The notes below the pieces were generated by a model that was not told the origin of the DNA, made no database searches, and saw nothing but the letters and a program-made list of their open reading frames with translations. A program made the translations under genes and the position numbers. Shown here piece after piece: positions 34,800 to 46,349 of a stretch of DNA of 64,000 bases. How positions within the stretch are numbered: the first letter of the stretch is position 1; every line of letters starts with the position of its first letter. The DNA is taken from the NCBI GenBank assembly GCA_017311315.1, contig CM029640.1:33231092-33295091 (forward strand), in the 5' to 3' direction. This DNA comes from Dendrocalamus latiflorus. Lineage: Eukaryota > Streptophyta > Magnoliopsida > Poales > Poaceae.

Positions 34800-34970
34800 A
34801 GACGTTGTCGCAGCCTCCTCCTCCGTCGTCGCCTCCTCCTCCTGCGTCGCCGCCTCCTCCTCCTTCTCCTCCGTCACCGCCGCCTCCTCCTCTTGCGTCG
34901 TCGCCTCCTCCTCCGTCACCGCCTCCTCCTCCTCCGTCGTCGCCTCCTCCTCCTCCGTCACCAAAACCCT
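34800..34970 (+). repeat. CCTCCTCCT trinucleotide-rich tract
   Basis: Imperfect (CCTCCTCCG)n repeats. The Pro-rich open frame from 34685 depends on this composition. It could be a 5' leader of the second gene. Confidence 0.7.
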
Positions 34971-35041
34971 AAGGTCATCAAAACCCTCCCCGAGCTTCAT
35001 GCTTACTGTTAGGGTTTAGGGTTGATGCTTGATGCTGTTAG

Positions 35042-35175
35042 TATATGCTTACTGTTAGTTGCTTACTGTTATGTATATGCTTACTGTTAGTTGCTTACTG
35101 TCATGTATATGCTTACTGTTAGTTGCTTACTGTCATGTATATGCTTACTGTTAGTTGCTTACTGTCATGTATATG
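35042..35175. repeat. 32-bp minisatellite in CACTA element
   Basis: About four units of TGCTTACTGTTAGTTGCTTA plus TGT(C/T)ATGTATA, period 32 bp, nearly identical. Confidence 0.9.
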
Positions 35176-35694
35176 CTCGATGATGATAAATTCATATACT
35201 GAGATTGATTCATTCGGTCTTTGAGCTCTAATAGCTGTCGGTTCATGCAGTTTTCAGGTTATAGCATGTTATTAAATTGATCTGTTAGGATTTAATCTTG
35301 ACAAGTTAAAAGACAGAATTATTGGCAATCTTGACAATCTTGATCTTGAGATTGTAGAGTTTGTATCTAGAGCTCAAAATACTGAATTCATTATTTGGCA
35401 TAACCAATCAAGGAAGAGTATATGATTTAGTAGCGGGACGGCCAAGATTAATCTTGTGCAACCCTACAATTTGAGAGCACAAATTAATCAATTAAAACTT
35501 GAGCTTGTTGCTAGTCTTAATTGATACATGCCTTTTACATTATATATGTATATATGTAGGTATAAATATGTATATGTATGTATATACACATATATATGTA
35601 TTGTAATCGCCTATATTGAGCGAAATAGATAGATATTGCATTTTCTTATCTTATGGTATGACACTTTCTCATCTTATCCTAATAGACCCACAAA

Positions 35695-38600
35695 ATGAGC
35701 AACATGTCACCCGCGCATTCTTCAACATCATCGCCGGAGGCGTCCGCTCCAACATCAAGACGCCAAGGAAGAGGGCTATCGAAGAAGCCTGAGGGCCGAC
35801 AGACCATCACAGCGGTAAACGCATCTGGGGTCCCTATCCTTCCTCAAAAAGCGGTAAACGCATTCTGAAGCATGGTCGGAATAGTTGCACGAGAACGAAT
35901 TGAGATCACGTACAATTCGTGGAAGAACGTGCCTGACACTCAGAAACGTGAGCTGTGGACCGAAATTTTGGCATCGTTCGAGTTCCCAGAAGAACACCTA
36001 TACGCTGTGCAACGACAAACCTACCTAGCGGCGTGCAAAGCATGGAAGAACTTCAAGAGCACGCTTGTCAGGAAATACGTGGAGACGGACGAAACGCCTT
36101 TTCATAAATACCCATTCCTGGAACCACAATGGGAAGAGTTCAAGGCGATGAAGACGTCCGAAGATTTCAAAAGTACAAGTACGGCGCACAAGGCCCTCCA
36201 GGCAAAAAACACACACCCCCATAGACTTGGCACAGCTGGGTATGCGGGTAAAATCCCGCAGTGGAGGAAGGAGGATGACCTGGCAGCTGCACAGGACATC
36301 GCCCCGCCGTTTTTCAATATCCCGGATGACCGCGCTCGAAATTGGATTAGAGCAAGGTCATCTACAACGACATCGGGGGACGTCTCCTTTCGAAACCCTG
36401 CAGACCAGCAAGTGTCCCAACGCCTGGTAAGATATCGATACAACTACATAGCTTGTAATTACTCCACAACTTCGTACGAATTGAAATGACATTTCGTGCT
36501 CTTGCAGGAAGAGCTGAGTTTTGAATCTACCCTGGGATCATTTCAGGGAACAAGGGAGAATGATATGCTCTCTGTGGCCCTGGGAAACAAGGAGCACCCG
36601 GGTCGTACGAGAGGCCTTGGGCTTTACGTTCCTTGAAAACATGGTTTCCAAGATGACTCCGTCATGTATCGGCGTAGGAAGAGAAACAAAGCCGAGCGTG
36701 ACGCACAGCTACGAGAAGAGATCAAGGAATCTCTTAGAGAGGAGCTAATGGGTGAGCTGGCTGGTGTAATCAGAGATGAGGTGCGGAAACAAACAGAAAT
36801 TCAGCAGGCCGCTACCGCCGCTCCTGTGCTAGCTAGCCCACACAACCGTCCGAGTAGCTGCGCGTCCAATCCGACGCAAACCCCGGCCAAATTTCCTGTG
36901 GACGACATCCTGGTAATAATTATTACCTCTCGAATGCTTGCTCCATTGATAGGCCTTTTCGAGTAGCTAATTTTGTATCGTTATGTAGGAGCCTACGAAG
37001 TGCAGGCTCCAAGTCAGATATGGCTCTATTCCCTTGTACGCTGCTTGGGGCCAGGCATATTCGTCTGGTATCGGGGCCATGGTGCACGGTCAAGCTTTAG
37101 CGCTAGGCTTCGCAAAAGTTAATGTGGATGGTGTGCATGTCAATTTTGAGGTGGTCCCGCTACCGAGGCCCCCCCAACGACGAGATCGTGACTCTAGGAC
37201 AGGCCATTAGAACATTCATCCAGTGGCCCAAAAGCGACATCTCCCTGGAGGCTTCTTCACCGGTGGCAGGATTAGAGCAACATGCACAGGTGCCATCTCC
37301 ATTACAAGACCAGTCTGTTCCACCACCGGATACTGCACCGGTGCTATCTCCACGGGTCATACTCTCGCCAGAGCAACATGCACTGGTGCTATCTCCATTA
37401 CAAGACCAGTCGGTTCCACCACCGGATACTGCACCGGTGCTATCTCCACGGGTCATACTCTCGCCAGAGCAACATGCACTGGTGCTATCTCCATTACAAG
37501 ACCAGTCGGTTCCACCACCGGATACTGCACTGGTGCTATCTCTACGGGTCCTATTCTCGCCAGAGCAACTTGCACCGCTGCTACCTTCAAAGTTGACTGC
37601 CGTGAAGTCGACCTATAGCCGAGGCAGCAAGGCCAGAAAGGGCAAAGCAAAGAAGACCAATGATGATATGCCGTACCTACCTTTGGCTCGCAAATTCGTG
37701 CTTGGCGAGCCGTTGCTCGAGCAAAAAGACCTCCAAAAGCTACCATATAGTTGCATGTAATTGCACACGTGGTATATGCAGCAGTCCAATAAGCTAGAGG
37801 GAGAACAGACTTCAAGTATCACTGTCAAATTCACGTCGGATGATTTATACCACAGTCTTCAAGAGTGTATGTTCGTGGTCGCCTTTGAGAATTTATTCGA
37901 TCTGTTCACGCTCAACGCTCTTGACGTCTCAATCATTCGATGATGGACGCTGTAAGTGTGTACAATCACAGTCTCCGTTAATGTCATACCGATAAATGCC
38001 ATATCTAATTTGTTAATTTCGTGTGTATATATATAGACACATGCTGACTAGAGCTAGATTATCCAACTCATCAGCTGGTTTCTTGGACCCACACTTGGTT
38101 GCCAAGGATACCATCGACCGAGATACACCCCTCTCGAGAGGTACATTGCATCAGGACTGCTGGGTTGCCGCAATAAGGAATATGTACTTATGCCCTTCCA
38201 TCAGAACTTTCATTGGTTTTTAATAGTAATTGTACCAAAATGGAACAAGGTATATTACCTTGATTCGCTAAGTAAGAATAAAATGGACTTCACAGTTGTC
38301 AGCCAAGTAATCGATAGGTAAGCACATATTTCCCATACATATCTACATTGTACTCTTTCTTTCCTTCCGAATGACTAAGCTTAACTTTTTCGAATTACGT
38401 AGGGCGTTCGCGATGTACATTCAAATGGGAGGTGACTCGAAGCGCGGGGCCAAAGGCCTGCTGACACATGTTCGAGATTTTAAGGTATTCGCTATTTCAC
38501 ATTAATTAATTCTATGCAACAGTTGGTACTAATGCCTCTTGAACTAACACATTCCATTTTTTGCAGTGCCATCAGCAGCAGCCGGGCAACACATGTGGAT

Positions 38601-38880
38601 ACTACGTTTGCCAACATATGGAACTACTCCTCGATTCCTCGAGGCTCACCAATCGCAAGGTTTGTCACTCTTCCCATAATTACTTTATACTTATCACGTT
38701 ACATATATACGCACATTGATATTCCTATCGACAGGCTGCGTACATCCCGTCAACTACATTGAAACGGTCTGATCTTGGAGGGATTCGAGGAGAGTTGGCG
38801 TACTTTTTGCTGACTCAAGTCATAAAGCCAGGAGGACGGTTTTACTGCGCACCATGATTTCTTATTGGTCTTATCACTAA
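35695..38880 (+). pseudogene. CACTA second gene: Transposase_24-like N-terminus, Ulp1-like protease C-terminus
   Basis: Starts MSNMSPAHSSTSSPE and continues into a plant transposase-24-like region (IEITYNSWKNVP, LYAVQRQTYLAACKAWKNFK) to about 36430. Later exons give a charged coiled segment (RRRKRNKAERDAQLREEIK, 36670), a DUF8039-like part (YGSIPLYAAWGQAYSSG, 37020) and a tandem-repeat linker. The C-terminus is cysteine-protease-like: FHQNFHWFLIVIVPKW (His), VYYLDSLSK (Asp) and QQPGNTCGYYVCQHMELLL (Cys). Introns are implied near 36430, 36500, 36910, 36985, 38040, 38320 and 38480. An in-frame TGA at 35866 interrupts the N-terminal exon. C48-type proteases cut SUMO-like modifiers; whether this one does is unknown. 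Confidence 0.8.
37276..37563 (+). repeat. Three 96-bp coding repeats in second gene
   Basis: Units start at 37276, 37372 and 37468. Each encodes 32 residues beginning EQHA and including PLQDQSVPPPDTA, a Pro/Ser-rich linker. Divergence between units is low. Confidence 0.95.
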
Positions 38881-39159
38881 GTGCAAATGCAGTGTAGATC
38901 TTTTGTAACTGTGCATTTGCTTATGGATATTTCATTTCAATTCAATTAATTGATTTGCGAAATGGATGCATGCTTTATGTTTGTGAAATGAAGTGCGATG
39001 TCAATTGGATGTTTTATGTCTGTGAAATGCATCTGAAAGGAAATGAGATGTGTGAATTGTATGTTTTTTGTCTGTGATTATCTGCTTGTTTTAGAGGGCA
39101 TGGCTAGCATTTCCTGAGGCTAGCCAATAAACATAAATAGATTTGATTTAGGAGGAACG

Positions 39160-39333
39160 AATATCACAGACGGTTTTTAATGCAAAACCGTCTGTGATAT
39201 CGCATAATCACAGACGGTTCGAAAACCGTCTGTGATAACTTCGATTATCACTGACCTATAAATTCAGACGGTTCAGAAAACCGTCTGTGATGACGTTTCT
39301 GAACCGTCTGTAATGTGGATTTTTGTAGTAGTG
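39160..39333. promoter_or_regulatory. Right subterminal array and terminus of CACTA element
   Basis: Repeats of ATCACAGACGGTT and AACCGTCTGTGAT precede TTTTTGTAGTAGTG. The final unit (GAACCGTCTGTAATG) is degenerate. Confidence 0.85.
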
Positions 39334-39336
39334 TTA

Positions 39337-40473
39337 GGCATCTGCAAAATTAGTGAAACACGGACACGGTGATTCACGTGACGCAAAGCGTGACACATTA
39401 GAACGTATACCACCAAAGATTACGAGCTAAAATTTTAGCATCATTCTTAGTTTGTCTATATTCGAGTTGGGGGGTACAAAAGTGCAGGAATGCCGGAAGG
39501 AAAGGTGCATTGACAAACAATCTCCTCCTCAACCAAACAAATACAGCACTAGTATTACACCCAGGAAAGAATACAAAAAATTGAACCCAAAGAACACAGG
39601 AAAACCAATTCCCTCAAAACGCCCGTATTACACTTTGCTAGCTGTAGCAGTAGAACACGTCGAACATGCATGTAGAGAGCAGCCCAAAGTCACACCAACC
39701 CAGCCGTATAAGTGAGCTCTTTTCAGCATAGTTGTAAATACCATTTCAGAGACCATACCAATTTGATTTTTAGAATAATATGTTCTGATACTAGTCCATA
39801 CCAGCATACCATTTCAGATTTAATATATTTATTCTTAAGTATATATATGTAATTATATGAACTCATAATTACAATTAAAATCTCACTTTAAATACATAAC
39901 CATAACATAAAATGTGGGATCACTTCAATTATGGCTGGTACCGGAATAGATGAAACTACAAATCCTACAAATTCCTAAAATCAAATACCCAATTACAGCC
40001 GATATTGAAATGACTAGAAAGGAATAGACCAGTATTAACCGAAATTGACCGGTATCAAAGCCGGTACGAGATAGAGGATTTCTTGTGACGTTTTGCTTAT
40101 CGGTACGGAACGCCGCCGGGAACCGGAACGGAATTTACAAGTATGCTTTTCAATCCATTGACCGTAATTAATTAATTGAATGACTGATTAATTTTGCGTG
40201 CAGCAGCAAATCTCTACGGGAGGAGAGGGAGAGACGTGACAGAAAAGCGCCGTTAATTAGTCGATGCTGATCCGCTTCAGGAGGACGTAATCCTCCCAAC
40301 GGGTGGGCCCCACGGCGATGAGCTGTCGCACACCAGCGGTACGTAATTACATCGATTAACCAATTCGCTAACTAAGCACCATCTCCACCTCCTCTCCCTC
40401 TCATCCTCCTTTCGCTCTCGTCTTCCTTTCGCTACCTCTACGCGCCCACACGGCGCGTGCGGTCGTTTGCTGG
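39337..40473. other. Intergenic DNA downstream of the FLZ gene
   Basis: 39340-40200 is AT-rich with CCGGTA(C/T)CG-type scattered motifs near 40050-40130 and no supported gene. 40200-40473 is the likely 3' UTR and downstream region of the FLZ gene. Confidence 0.35.
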
Positions 40474-40937
40474 TTAGTACGCGAAGCCGCCGCCGCCGCG
40501 GGTGGCTCGCCGGCTGGCGCGCACGGTGGCGGCGCCCTTGGCGCAGTGGTTGCTGCCGGCGTCCTCGTCCATGAAGATCTGTCGGTGCCGGCACTCCACG
40601 CTGCAGAACGCCCTGTCCCCCCTGCACCATCAGACATGAATAACAGACTTAATTTGCAACGAATTAACAGACGTACGTAGACACAGTTGTAATGGATAGA
40701 GGAAGTTTCTTGGTACAAGTGAACCTACCTGTACATGTAAATGTCCTTGCCCTCAGCGAGCTCCTTGCGGCACAGGAAGCAGCGCTGCAAGAAGGAGCTC
40801 GTGGTCGTCGTCGTCTTCGCCGCCGCCGCCGGCGAGGAGGAGGAGATCTTGGGGTTATGTAGGGTGGCCTTGCTGATGATCTGGCGCTTGCCGGAGTTGT
40901 TCTTGTGGGTCTCTAGGAGAACACTCAGGCCGGCCAT
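40474..40937 (-). CDS. FLZ-type (DUF581) zinc-finger protein, 118 aa
   Basis: FLZ proteins are plant-specific small adaptors; several bind SnRK1 kinase in nutrient and stress signalling. Exons 40729-40937 and 40474-40621 (minus) join with phase 2 across a GTAGGT donor and CAG acceptor. Total 357 nt including TAA. The protein starts MAGLSVLLETH. The FLZ domain (about residues 48-92) reads SFLQRCFLCRKELAEGKDIY, then GDRAFCSVECRHRQIFMDE, giving the C-x2-C and C-x3-C zinc ligands. The domain is split by the intron, as is usual in this family. The tail is Arg/Gly-rich. No defect is seen. Confidence 0.93.
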
Positions 40938-41030
40938 GGAGGTATAGACAGTAGAGGAGTGGATACACAGAGGGCTATCAGTTTGTTCTTCTTTGTGAGA
41001 TTTTTCTCACATAGGGAGGGGGGCTGCTGC

Positions 41031-41037
41031 TTATAAA
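41031..41037 (-). promoter_or_regulatory. TATA box of the FLZ gene
   Basis: The minus strand reads CCTTTATAAGC about 95 bp upstream of the ATG, a normal distance for a plant TATA box plus short leader. A 46-bp duplication lies immediately upstream. Confidence 0.6.
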
Positions 41038-41040
41038 GGA

Positions 41041-41131
41041 GAAGGGGTGTGTAGGGTGCACTGATGGAGCAGGTTAAGGAGGTGGAGAAGGGGTGTGTAG
41101 GGTGCACTGATGGAGCAGGTTAAGGAGGTGG
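41041..41131. repeat. 46-bp tandem duplication in FLZ promoter
   Basis: Two adjacent identical units start GAAGGGGTGTGTAGGG at 41041 and 41087. The duplication sits directly upstream of the TATA box. Confidence 0.95.
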
Positions 41132-41206
41132 GAAAGATTGATTGGGCAGTGGATTGCCACTGTAGTTAGGCCTATCTCCTGTGATTAGGGCATTAGGCTC
41201 ATCTTA

Positions 41207-41502
41207 GGGCATCTTCAATAGTGTCCTCTTAACTATCTCTTAAATGCATTAAATAAGTAAAATTCTGTTTAGAGGAAATATGAGGTAAGAAGAGATAATA
41301 TGTTATCTCTTAGGTAAGAGATGATTTGAACCCGTAAATTAACGTAAATAGTAAAAGGGTGTGAGATAAGAAGTTATAGTAAAAATAGTATAAAATAGTT
41401 AGAGAAATGATTTACTGTTTGGAGAGGTTATCTCCAGTACTATTTTTAGATAAGATGGAAATTTTAGAGACAATATTAAGAGATAAATTATTGTACATAT
41501 CC
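41207..41502. mobile_element. MITE, GGGCATCTTCAATA end (about 296 bp)
   Basis: The left end GGGCATCTTCAATAGT matches the complement of the right end (GGATATGTACAATAAT) imperfectly. TA flanks both sides. The AT-rich interior has repeated TTAAGAGATA-type motifs. Typical small grass MITE; superfamily uncertain. Confidence 0.6.
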
Positions 41503-41962
41503 TAAGATGATTAACATGTGTACTAGTAATGCCTTGCAGGCTTGGATTTTTGAAGAGGCCTCTTATTTATTGGTCAGATTTATTGTTATCTATAAAACAA
41601 GGAATATCCGTAGTACGTCCGCAAATGCATATATTCTAGTTATTCACCCTGGTTACTCCCACTCAAGATCAAAAATACCCTAAATTGATGTTGGAAGAAA
41701 CTCTTCTCCCTAATCAGCTAATACTTCGAGAATTGTTGTTAAACCATATTCCCTTCATTATATGGTGTTATCGATTCGCACTTCAAGAGAGCTAGTGAAT
41801 CTTCGTACATCAAGTTGGCCCAAGTAGTCGTTCTGCATGAGAATATCAAATTTGATATAAGTTTTAACGGCAACTATCTTATATTAGCATAGGTGAAAGT
41901 GAATTATATGCGAGTGTTCCTAAGCGATAAGCATTTACACACTACACTTGGTGGCTAAGGCT

Positions 41963-42737
41963 CAGGGGCGGAGCCAGGATCCAGACAAAGGGGGGGGGGG
42001 GGGGGCCAACCCGCCAAGGCGCCGACGTCATGGGCCCTGGGCGCCGTGTGTGTTGGCTACATCCCTGCAAGCATCCCTGCCCAGTAAACCAAGAAGGCAA
42101 GAGTATCATGGTTTTGTAAAGAGCGTCAACAGGATCCTTAAGCTTCTTTCCATTGACAGACGGCGCCCCACAAGCACCTGGCTGGTTACCTAATAGGTGA
42201 AAAACATATGATTTTGAGTCCTCATGTTGTGTACAGAATTCACACAATTATCTTCCTAGTAGACTGCAGCCATCCCATCTTAATCAAATTGCCTCTGGTT
42301 AGAAATCGCATTGCTACGAACCAGCCACTTGAAAATCTTTATCTTAGCGGGATGTTCAGCTCTCCACAAACATTTATTCGTCGCAACCGTTGCCAATTCC
42401 TCGTAAGCTGGCCTGACTATGTATCTCCCCATTGCGTCTCTCAATTGCCAACACCAATTGATCAGGGCCATGTCCTGAAGTTATCACAGCACACAGGGTC
42501 AGCAACTCCTGATATTGTTTGTTCTTACAATTGTCCAGTCAGGTTGCTTCTTGCTGAAATTCTCTACTCTCCATCATATGCTTACCCAAGCAGCATTCAA
42601 GAATCAGGATCATCCACAACAGCGAAAAATTCAGGGAATTTACCTACCAAAATCTTGTTGTAGCCACACGAAAGTGGACCATTGGGGGGGGGGGGGGGGG
42701 GGCAGGCCCCTGCCCGCCCCCCCTCTCTCCGCCCCTG
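41963..42737. mobile_element. Tip100-like non-autonomous hAT element (775 bp)
   Basis: The termini CAGGGGCGGAG and CTCCGCCCCTG are inverted and match the Tip100-type end. A perfect 8-bp duplication CTAAGGCT flanks it (41955-41962, 42738-42745). Poly-G runs lie near each end (about 41991-42004 and 42685-42702). It carries a foreign coding fragment rather than a transposase. Confidence 0.9.
42280..42471 (-). pseudogene. LINE-type zf-RVT fragment inside the Tip100-like element
   Basis: The minus frame includes LWRAEHPAKIKIFKWLVRSN, matching the W-x-A-x-x-P-x-K-x-x-F-x-W-L pattern of the zf-RVT domain found near the end of plant LINE polyproteins. It is short and partial. Confidence 0.6.
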
Positions 42738-43212
42738 CTAAGGCTATATTTCATTTATAGCCTAATCTTGCCCCAGTTGGGTTGGGTTGCCAAAATTATT
42801 ACTCCCTCCATGAGGGGGCACCTTAGAATCGTATTCCTGCAACTATCTAGTATTTTAGTTGTGCACAGAAAGGTACATTGCGCCATCTTTGGAAATAAAA
42901 TACTCACAAAGCAACAGAAATATAGCTTGTTGACCAAGTTTTGAATACAGTCTGCTAGGCCAAATGGAATGCAGTGCATAGTACCCAAATAAACTTCACA
43001 AGCAAACCTGAGCACATAAGCGACTCTAACACGCAATTGTCTTCATTTTCTGTGCCACTAACCAAATTAAGTAAGAATGAGTACACAACACGTACTCAGC
43101 AAGCCACGATGATAAATTTTTAGGGGATTCAAATGAATGTCTGTCAAGGAGGATTTTATTGGACTTATAACAACTAGTACCAAGAGTTTTATTTGCAAAC
43201 ATTTAGTTTAAA

Positions 43213-44098
43213 GACTAAATTGCACTTTGCACCGGGTAAGTTAACACTTGTTTTACTTTGCACCAGGGTTAAACTATACTTCCACTTTGTACCAAGGTGG
43301 GCCAAATATAGTTTTGCTTTGCACCAACCAGGTTACTTGGGCTTGAATCGGTTGGTCTCCTGACATGTCAAACATGTTGAGGGAGAGGGCAGACCACGAC
43401 TTCATGTTGAGGGACATACATATATTGAGGATTTGTTTGTGCATGATAAACCAAGCACGGAGATGGTTGTTGTGGTAGTAAAAGAGGAGCCCAACACATC
43501 AAATGTGGGAACTATGAAGAAGACAAATGCAACCGGTAAGAAAGGAAAAATAGTGGAAATGACACTATTATTGCTCAGTTATCTGACCCACCTAGTAAGG
43601 ATGGAGGCATGAGCACTCTCAATGAACCCACTGACAAGGAGAACCAACCACCTCCAGGGAAGAAGAGGAGATCAAGAAGTGTCAGAGTGAGGAGAGCATA
43701 CTTTGATGAGAAGAACATCATGGACCAGAGCTAGCTGTGTATGGGTATGTGTTTTAATGATGCGGCACAATTCAGAAGGGCTTTGAAGACATGGCATATA
43801 GTTCAATGTGGGAATTATGGGTACATGAAGAACAACTCTGACAAGGTGAAGGTTAAGTGCAAACAAGAAGATATCCATTGCAATTTCTTCATGCATGCAT
43901 CACAATATCTGTATCTCCCTCAACATGTTTTTCATGGGCCCAACATAGTAGGAGGCCAACCTATTTGAGCCCAAGTAACCTGACTGGTGCAAAGCGAAAC
44001 TATATTTGGTCCACCCTGGTGTAAAGTGAAAGTATGGATTAACCTCAGTGCAAAGTAAAATAAATTTCAATTCACCCGGTACAAAATGCAATTTACTC
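43213..44098. mobile_element. Mutator-like element (MULE), 886 bp
   Basis: A perfect 9-bp target duplication TAGTTTAAA flanks it (43204-43212, 44099-44107). Terminal inverted repeats exceed 120 bp; both begin GA(C/G)TAAATTGCA(C/T)TTTG and contain GGTGCAAAG and GGTTACTTGGGC. The middle holds a short MuDR-type transposase N-terminal fragment. Confidence 0.92.
43741..43968 (+). pseudogene. MuDR transposase N-terminal fragment
   Basis: Reads MCFNDAAQFRRALKTWHIVQ, then KNNSDKVKVKCKQEDIHCNF, the pattern of the plant Mutator transposase DNA-binding region (F..a..FR.A and KN...v..KC.....C). The catalytic domain is missing. Confidence 0.75.
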
Positions 44099-44107
44099 TA
44101 GTTTAAA

Positions 44108-46340
44108 TCAAAAGAGAGTTTACAATTGAATTTTAAGAGTAGGGTGTTTAATGAATCAACTTCACTAATTTCCATATATCAACCATTCAAAGACTACTTA
44201 TGCCTCGAAGTTAGAAATCACCCCACAACATAGCCCCATTGACCAGGAGCATGGTACATTCAAATGATTTGGTTATCTCTCCAGAGAGTGTCCAACTTTA
44301 GCCACACGATACTCGCGGCTTGTACAGAGCCAGGATAACAGAACCGTTCGAGAGTCCCACAACACTAGTTTCTACCTGGTAGACGTCGTGACCATCCTAC
44401 AGCCAGGGTCATACCAGGCCTATGGTATATTGTCTGCTGATTGCTTACATGGGTTATACCATTGTGTACCTCGGCAAGTGTCACTCGAAAGTCCCACTTC
44501 GACTCACCCTCGAGTACTGATATCAAGCCTTCTTCTGTAGGCTTAATGAAGTGGGACAATATACTAGGCTAAGTACGATTTGTTGGTCCTATGGATGGAC
44601 AACAATCACATCAATTTCATGGCACAAAGTTCTAGTCCTTATATGCCTTGGATGAGACATCCGCACAAACCAACATGTAGACCAACAGCAGCATAGCACA
44701 TAACCAACCACTTGCCCAGTCCACATCTTCAGTCAACATTTCCAAAGCATCACTTTTGACGAGTGATCCAACATATACAACACAATCCATTTCAAGTATA
44801 AGTTCTAACACATCAACTCATGATGGCGGATGACAAGTATGGCAAGTGATTATAGTCCTTGTTCTTTCACTACTATGTGTAATGAAAAGTATGATACACT
44901 AGTTTTTCGTTTATCAAGGAAAATCATATCAGATTATTATCAAGAATGGCATGCAAGCAATGTAATTAAAGGCATTAACTGTTTAAGCATGATTATTCAA
45001 AGGTAATTGATAACAAGTAGAATTGGCAAATAAATAATGCAAGAATAACCCATACGTAATATACCCAACTAAGAGGATTTCAATATGATCAAGGATCATG
45101 GCTTGCCTTGTAGCTTGTAGCCTTTGTTCATTACAACACGTTGTTCTGGACTCACTACATCGAGGTCTTAGGGATTTACTCCAACTCCATTCTCTCCATA
45201 GAACTCCTCTGGATTCATTTCAACTCTGGCTCCTTCATAACCTTCGGGATTTTTCTTTCTCCTCTAGTTGCTCCAGTGGCTACTTCTCCATAATGTAGAG
45301 TACACACACAAGAATAGCAACAAATAAACCTATTGCAACAAGTCAACAACTCCAAAGCTTGCAAATAAAAGACAACAAAGAAAGAAAGAAAACTGAGCCG
45401 AAAGACATATTAGGAGGAAAGCAATGATCGGAAGGCCTCGAAATGAGAGAAACTAATAGAGGATGGTGGTCAGCAGTACTTGGTGGTGCTACTAGGGTCT
45501 ACAAATGGTGCACATGGGGATAACGTGAGAGGAAACACGATCGAACGACTACTGGGAGAGAAATTGATGAATAAACAGCTTTTGGAAGCCTAGAATTGAC
45601 AAGTGATGGTGAGCAATGGTGTTTGGAGGGTCCACAAGGGGTCTAGAGATAGTACTATGGAGAACCAATGCTAACTCAATGAAAACCAGCTAAATCGGCC
45701 ATGAATTGGTCATAAAAACTGGTGGAATCAGGATAAAATGGCCTTAAATGGTATAACTCAGACTAAATGGGTCTTGGAATCAGTTTGCTCTCGGGTTTGA
45801 CTCGATCTAACCGAGTCTAGCTCGGTTTTGGGCTCAACGTTAGGCTGTCTGGCTCAATCAAGATGGACTGGCTCGGGTCAGACTCGAGTCTCTTGCCTTG
45901 AGCTTGGTTGGTTCGGTGATGTGGTTGAGTTCGACTGCAAGGGGAGAGCTAGGACCATTCCTCTTCTTCATGAGACAGAGAGAGAGACGGAGAGAGGAGA
46001 GATAGGTGATAGCACTCCAATGACAGAATGGTGACGACAATAAATGCCCTACGTGTTCCCGAGGGCGGTGAATCCTATGGTGGCAACAGATAACTTAGAG
46101 GAGGATGAGGGCAGCCAGAACATGACAGCGATGGGGACGCCGGAGATGGAGAAGATGGACATGGCGACAACATGTATGGGAGGAATCTACAGGAATAGGG
46201 CGAACATGGCGTGTTCCCGGATGATGGGATTCCATTTTTGTGGTGGCGGGGGTTGAAGGATGTGCTGAGGAGGCTGGCATCGGCGGCAGCCATGGGGGCA
46301 AGGTGGCAAGAAGACTAAGACAAAATGATGAAGGAACAGT
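44108..46340. other. Unassigned, probably retroelement-derived
   Basis: No supported gene. 44220-45300 resembles non-coding LTR-retrotransposon sequence in texture. 45780-45920 is rich in CTCGG/GACTCG motifs. 46040-46330 is GC-rich without a convincing frame. Confidence 0.3.
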
Positions 46341-46349
46341 TTAAAGATG

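Larger units (their letters stand above)
30034..39333 (+). mobile_element. Full-length CACTA (En/Spm) element, 9.3 kb
   Basis: The left terminus CACTACTACAGAAAGCC and right terminus TGTAGTAGTG form the CACTA inverted repeat. TTAG precedes the left end and follows the right end; CACTA elements usually duplicate 3 bp. Subterminal arrays of (A/T)TCACAGACGGTT in both orientations occupy about 30070-30250 and 39160-39310. A third array lies inside at 34437-34650. Two plus-strand genes are present: a broken TNP2 transposase and a multi-exon second gene ending in a Ulp1-like protease. Confidence 0.95.

Noticed and set aside
34685..34972. Pro-rich 95-codon protein
   Set aside because: Depends on the CCTCCT repeat tract; no independent support, although it may overlap the leader of the CACTA second gene.
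30070..39310. Spaced short repeats considered as a CRISPR array
   Set aside because: Repeats are both orientations of the CACTA subterminal motif in a eukaryotic transposon, with no regular spacers or cas genes.
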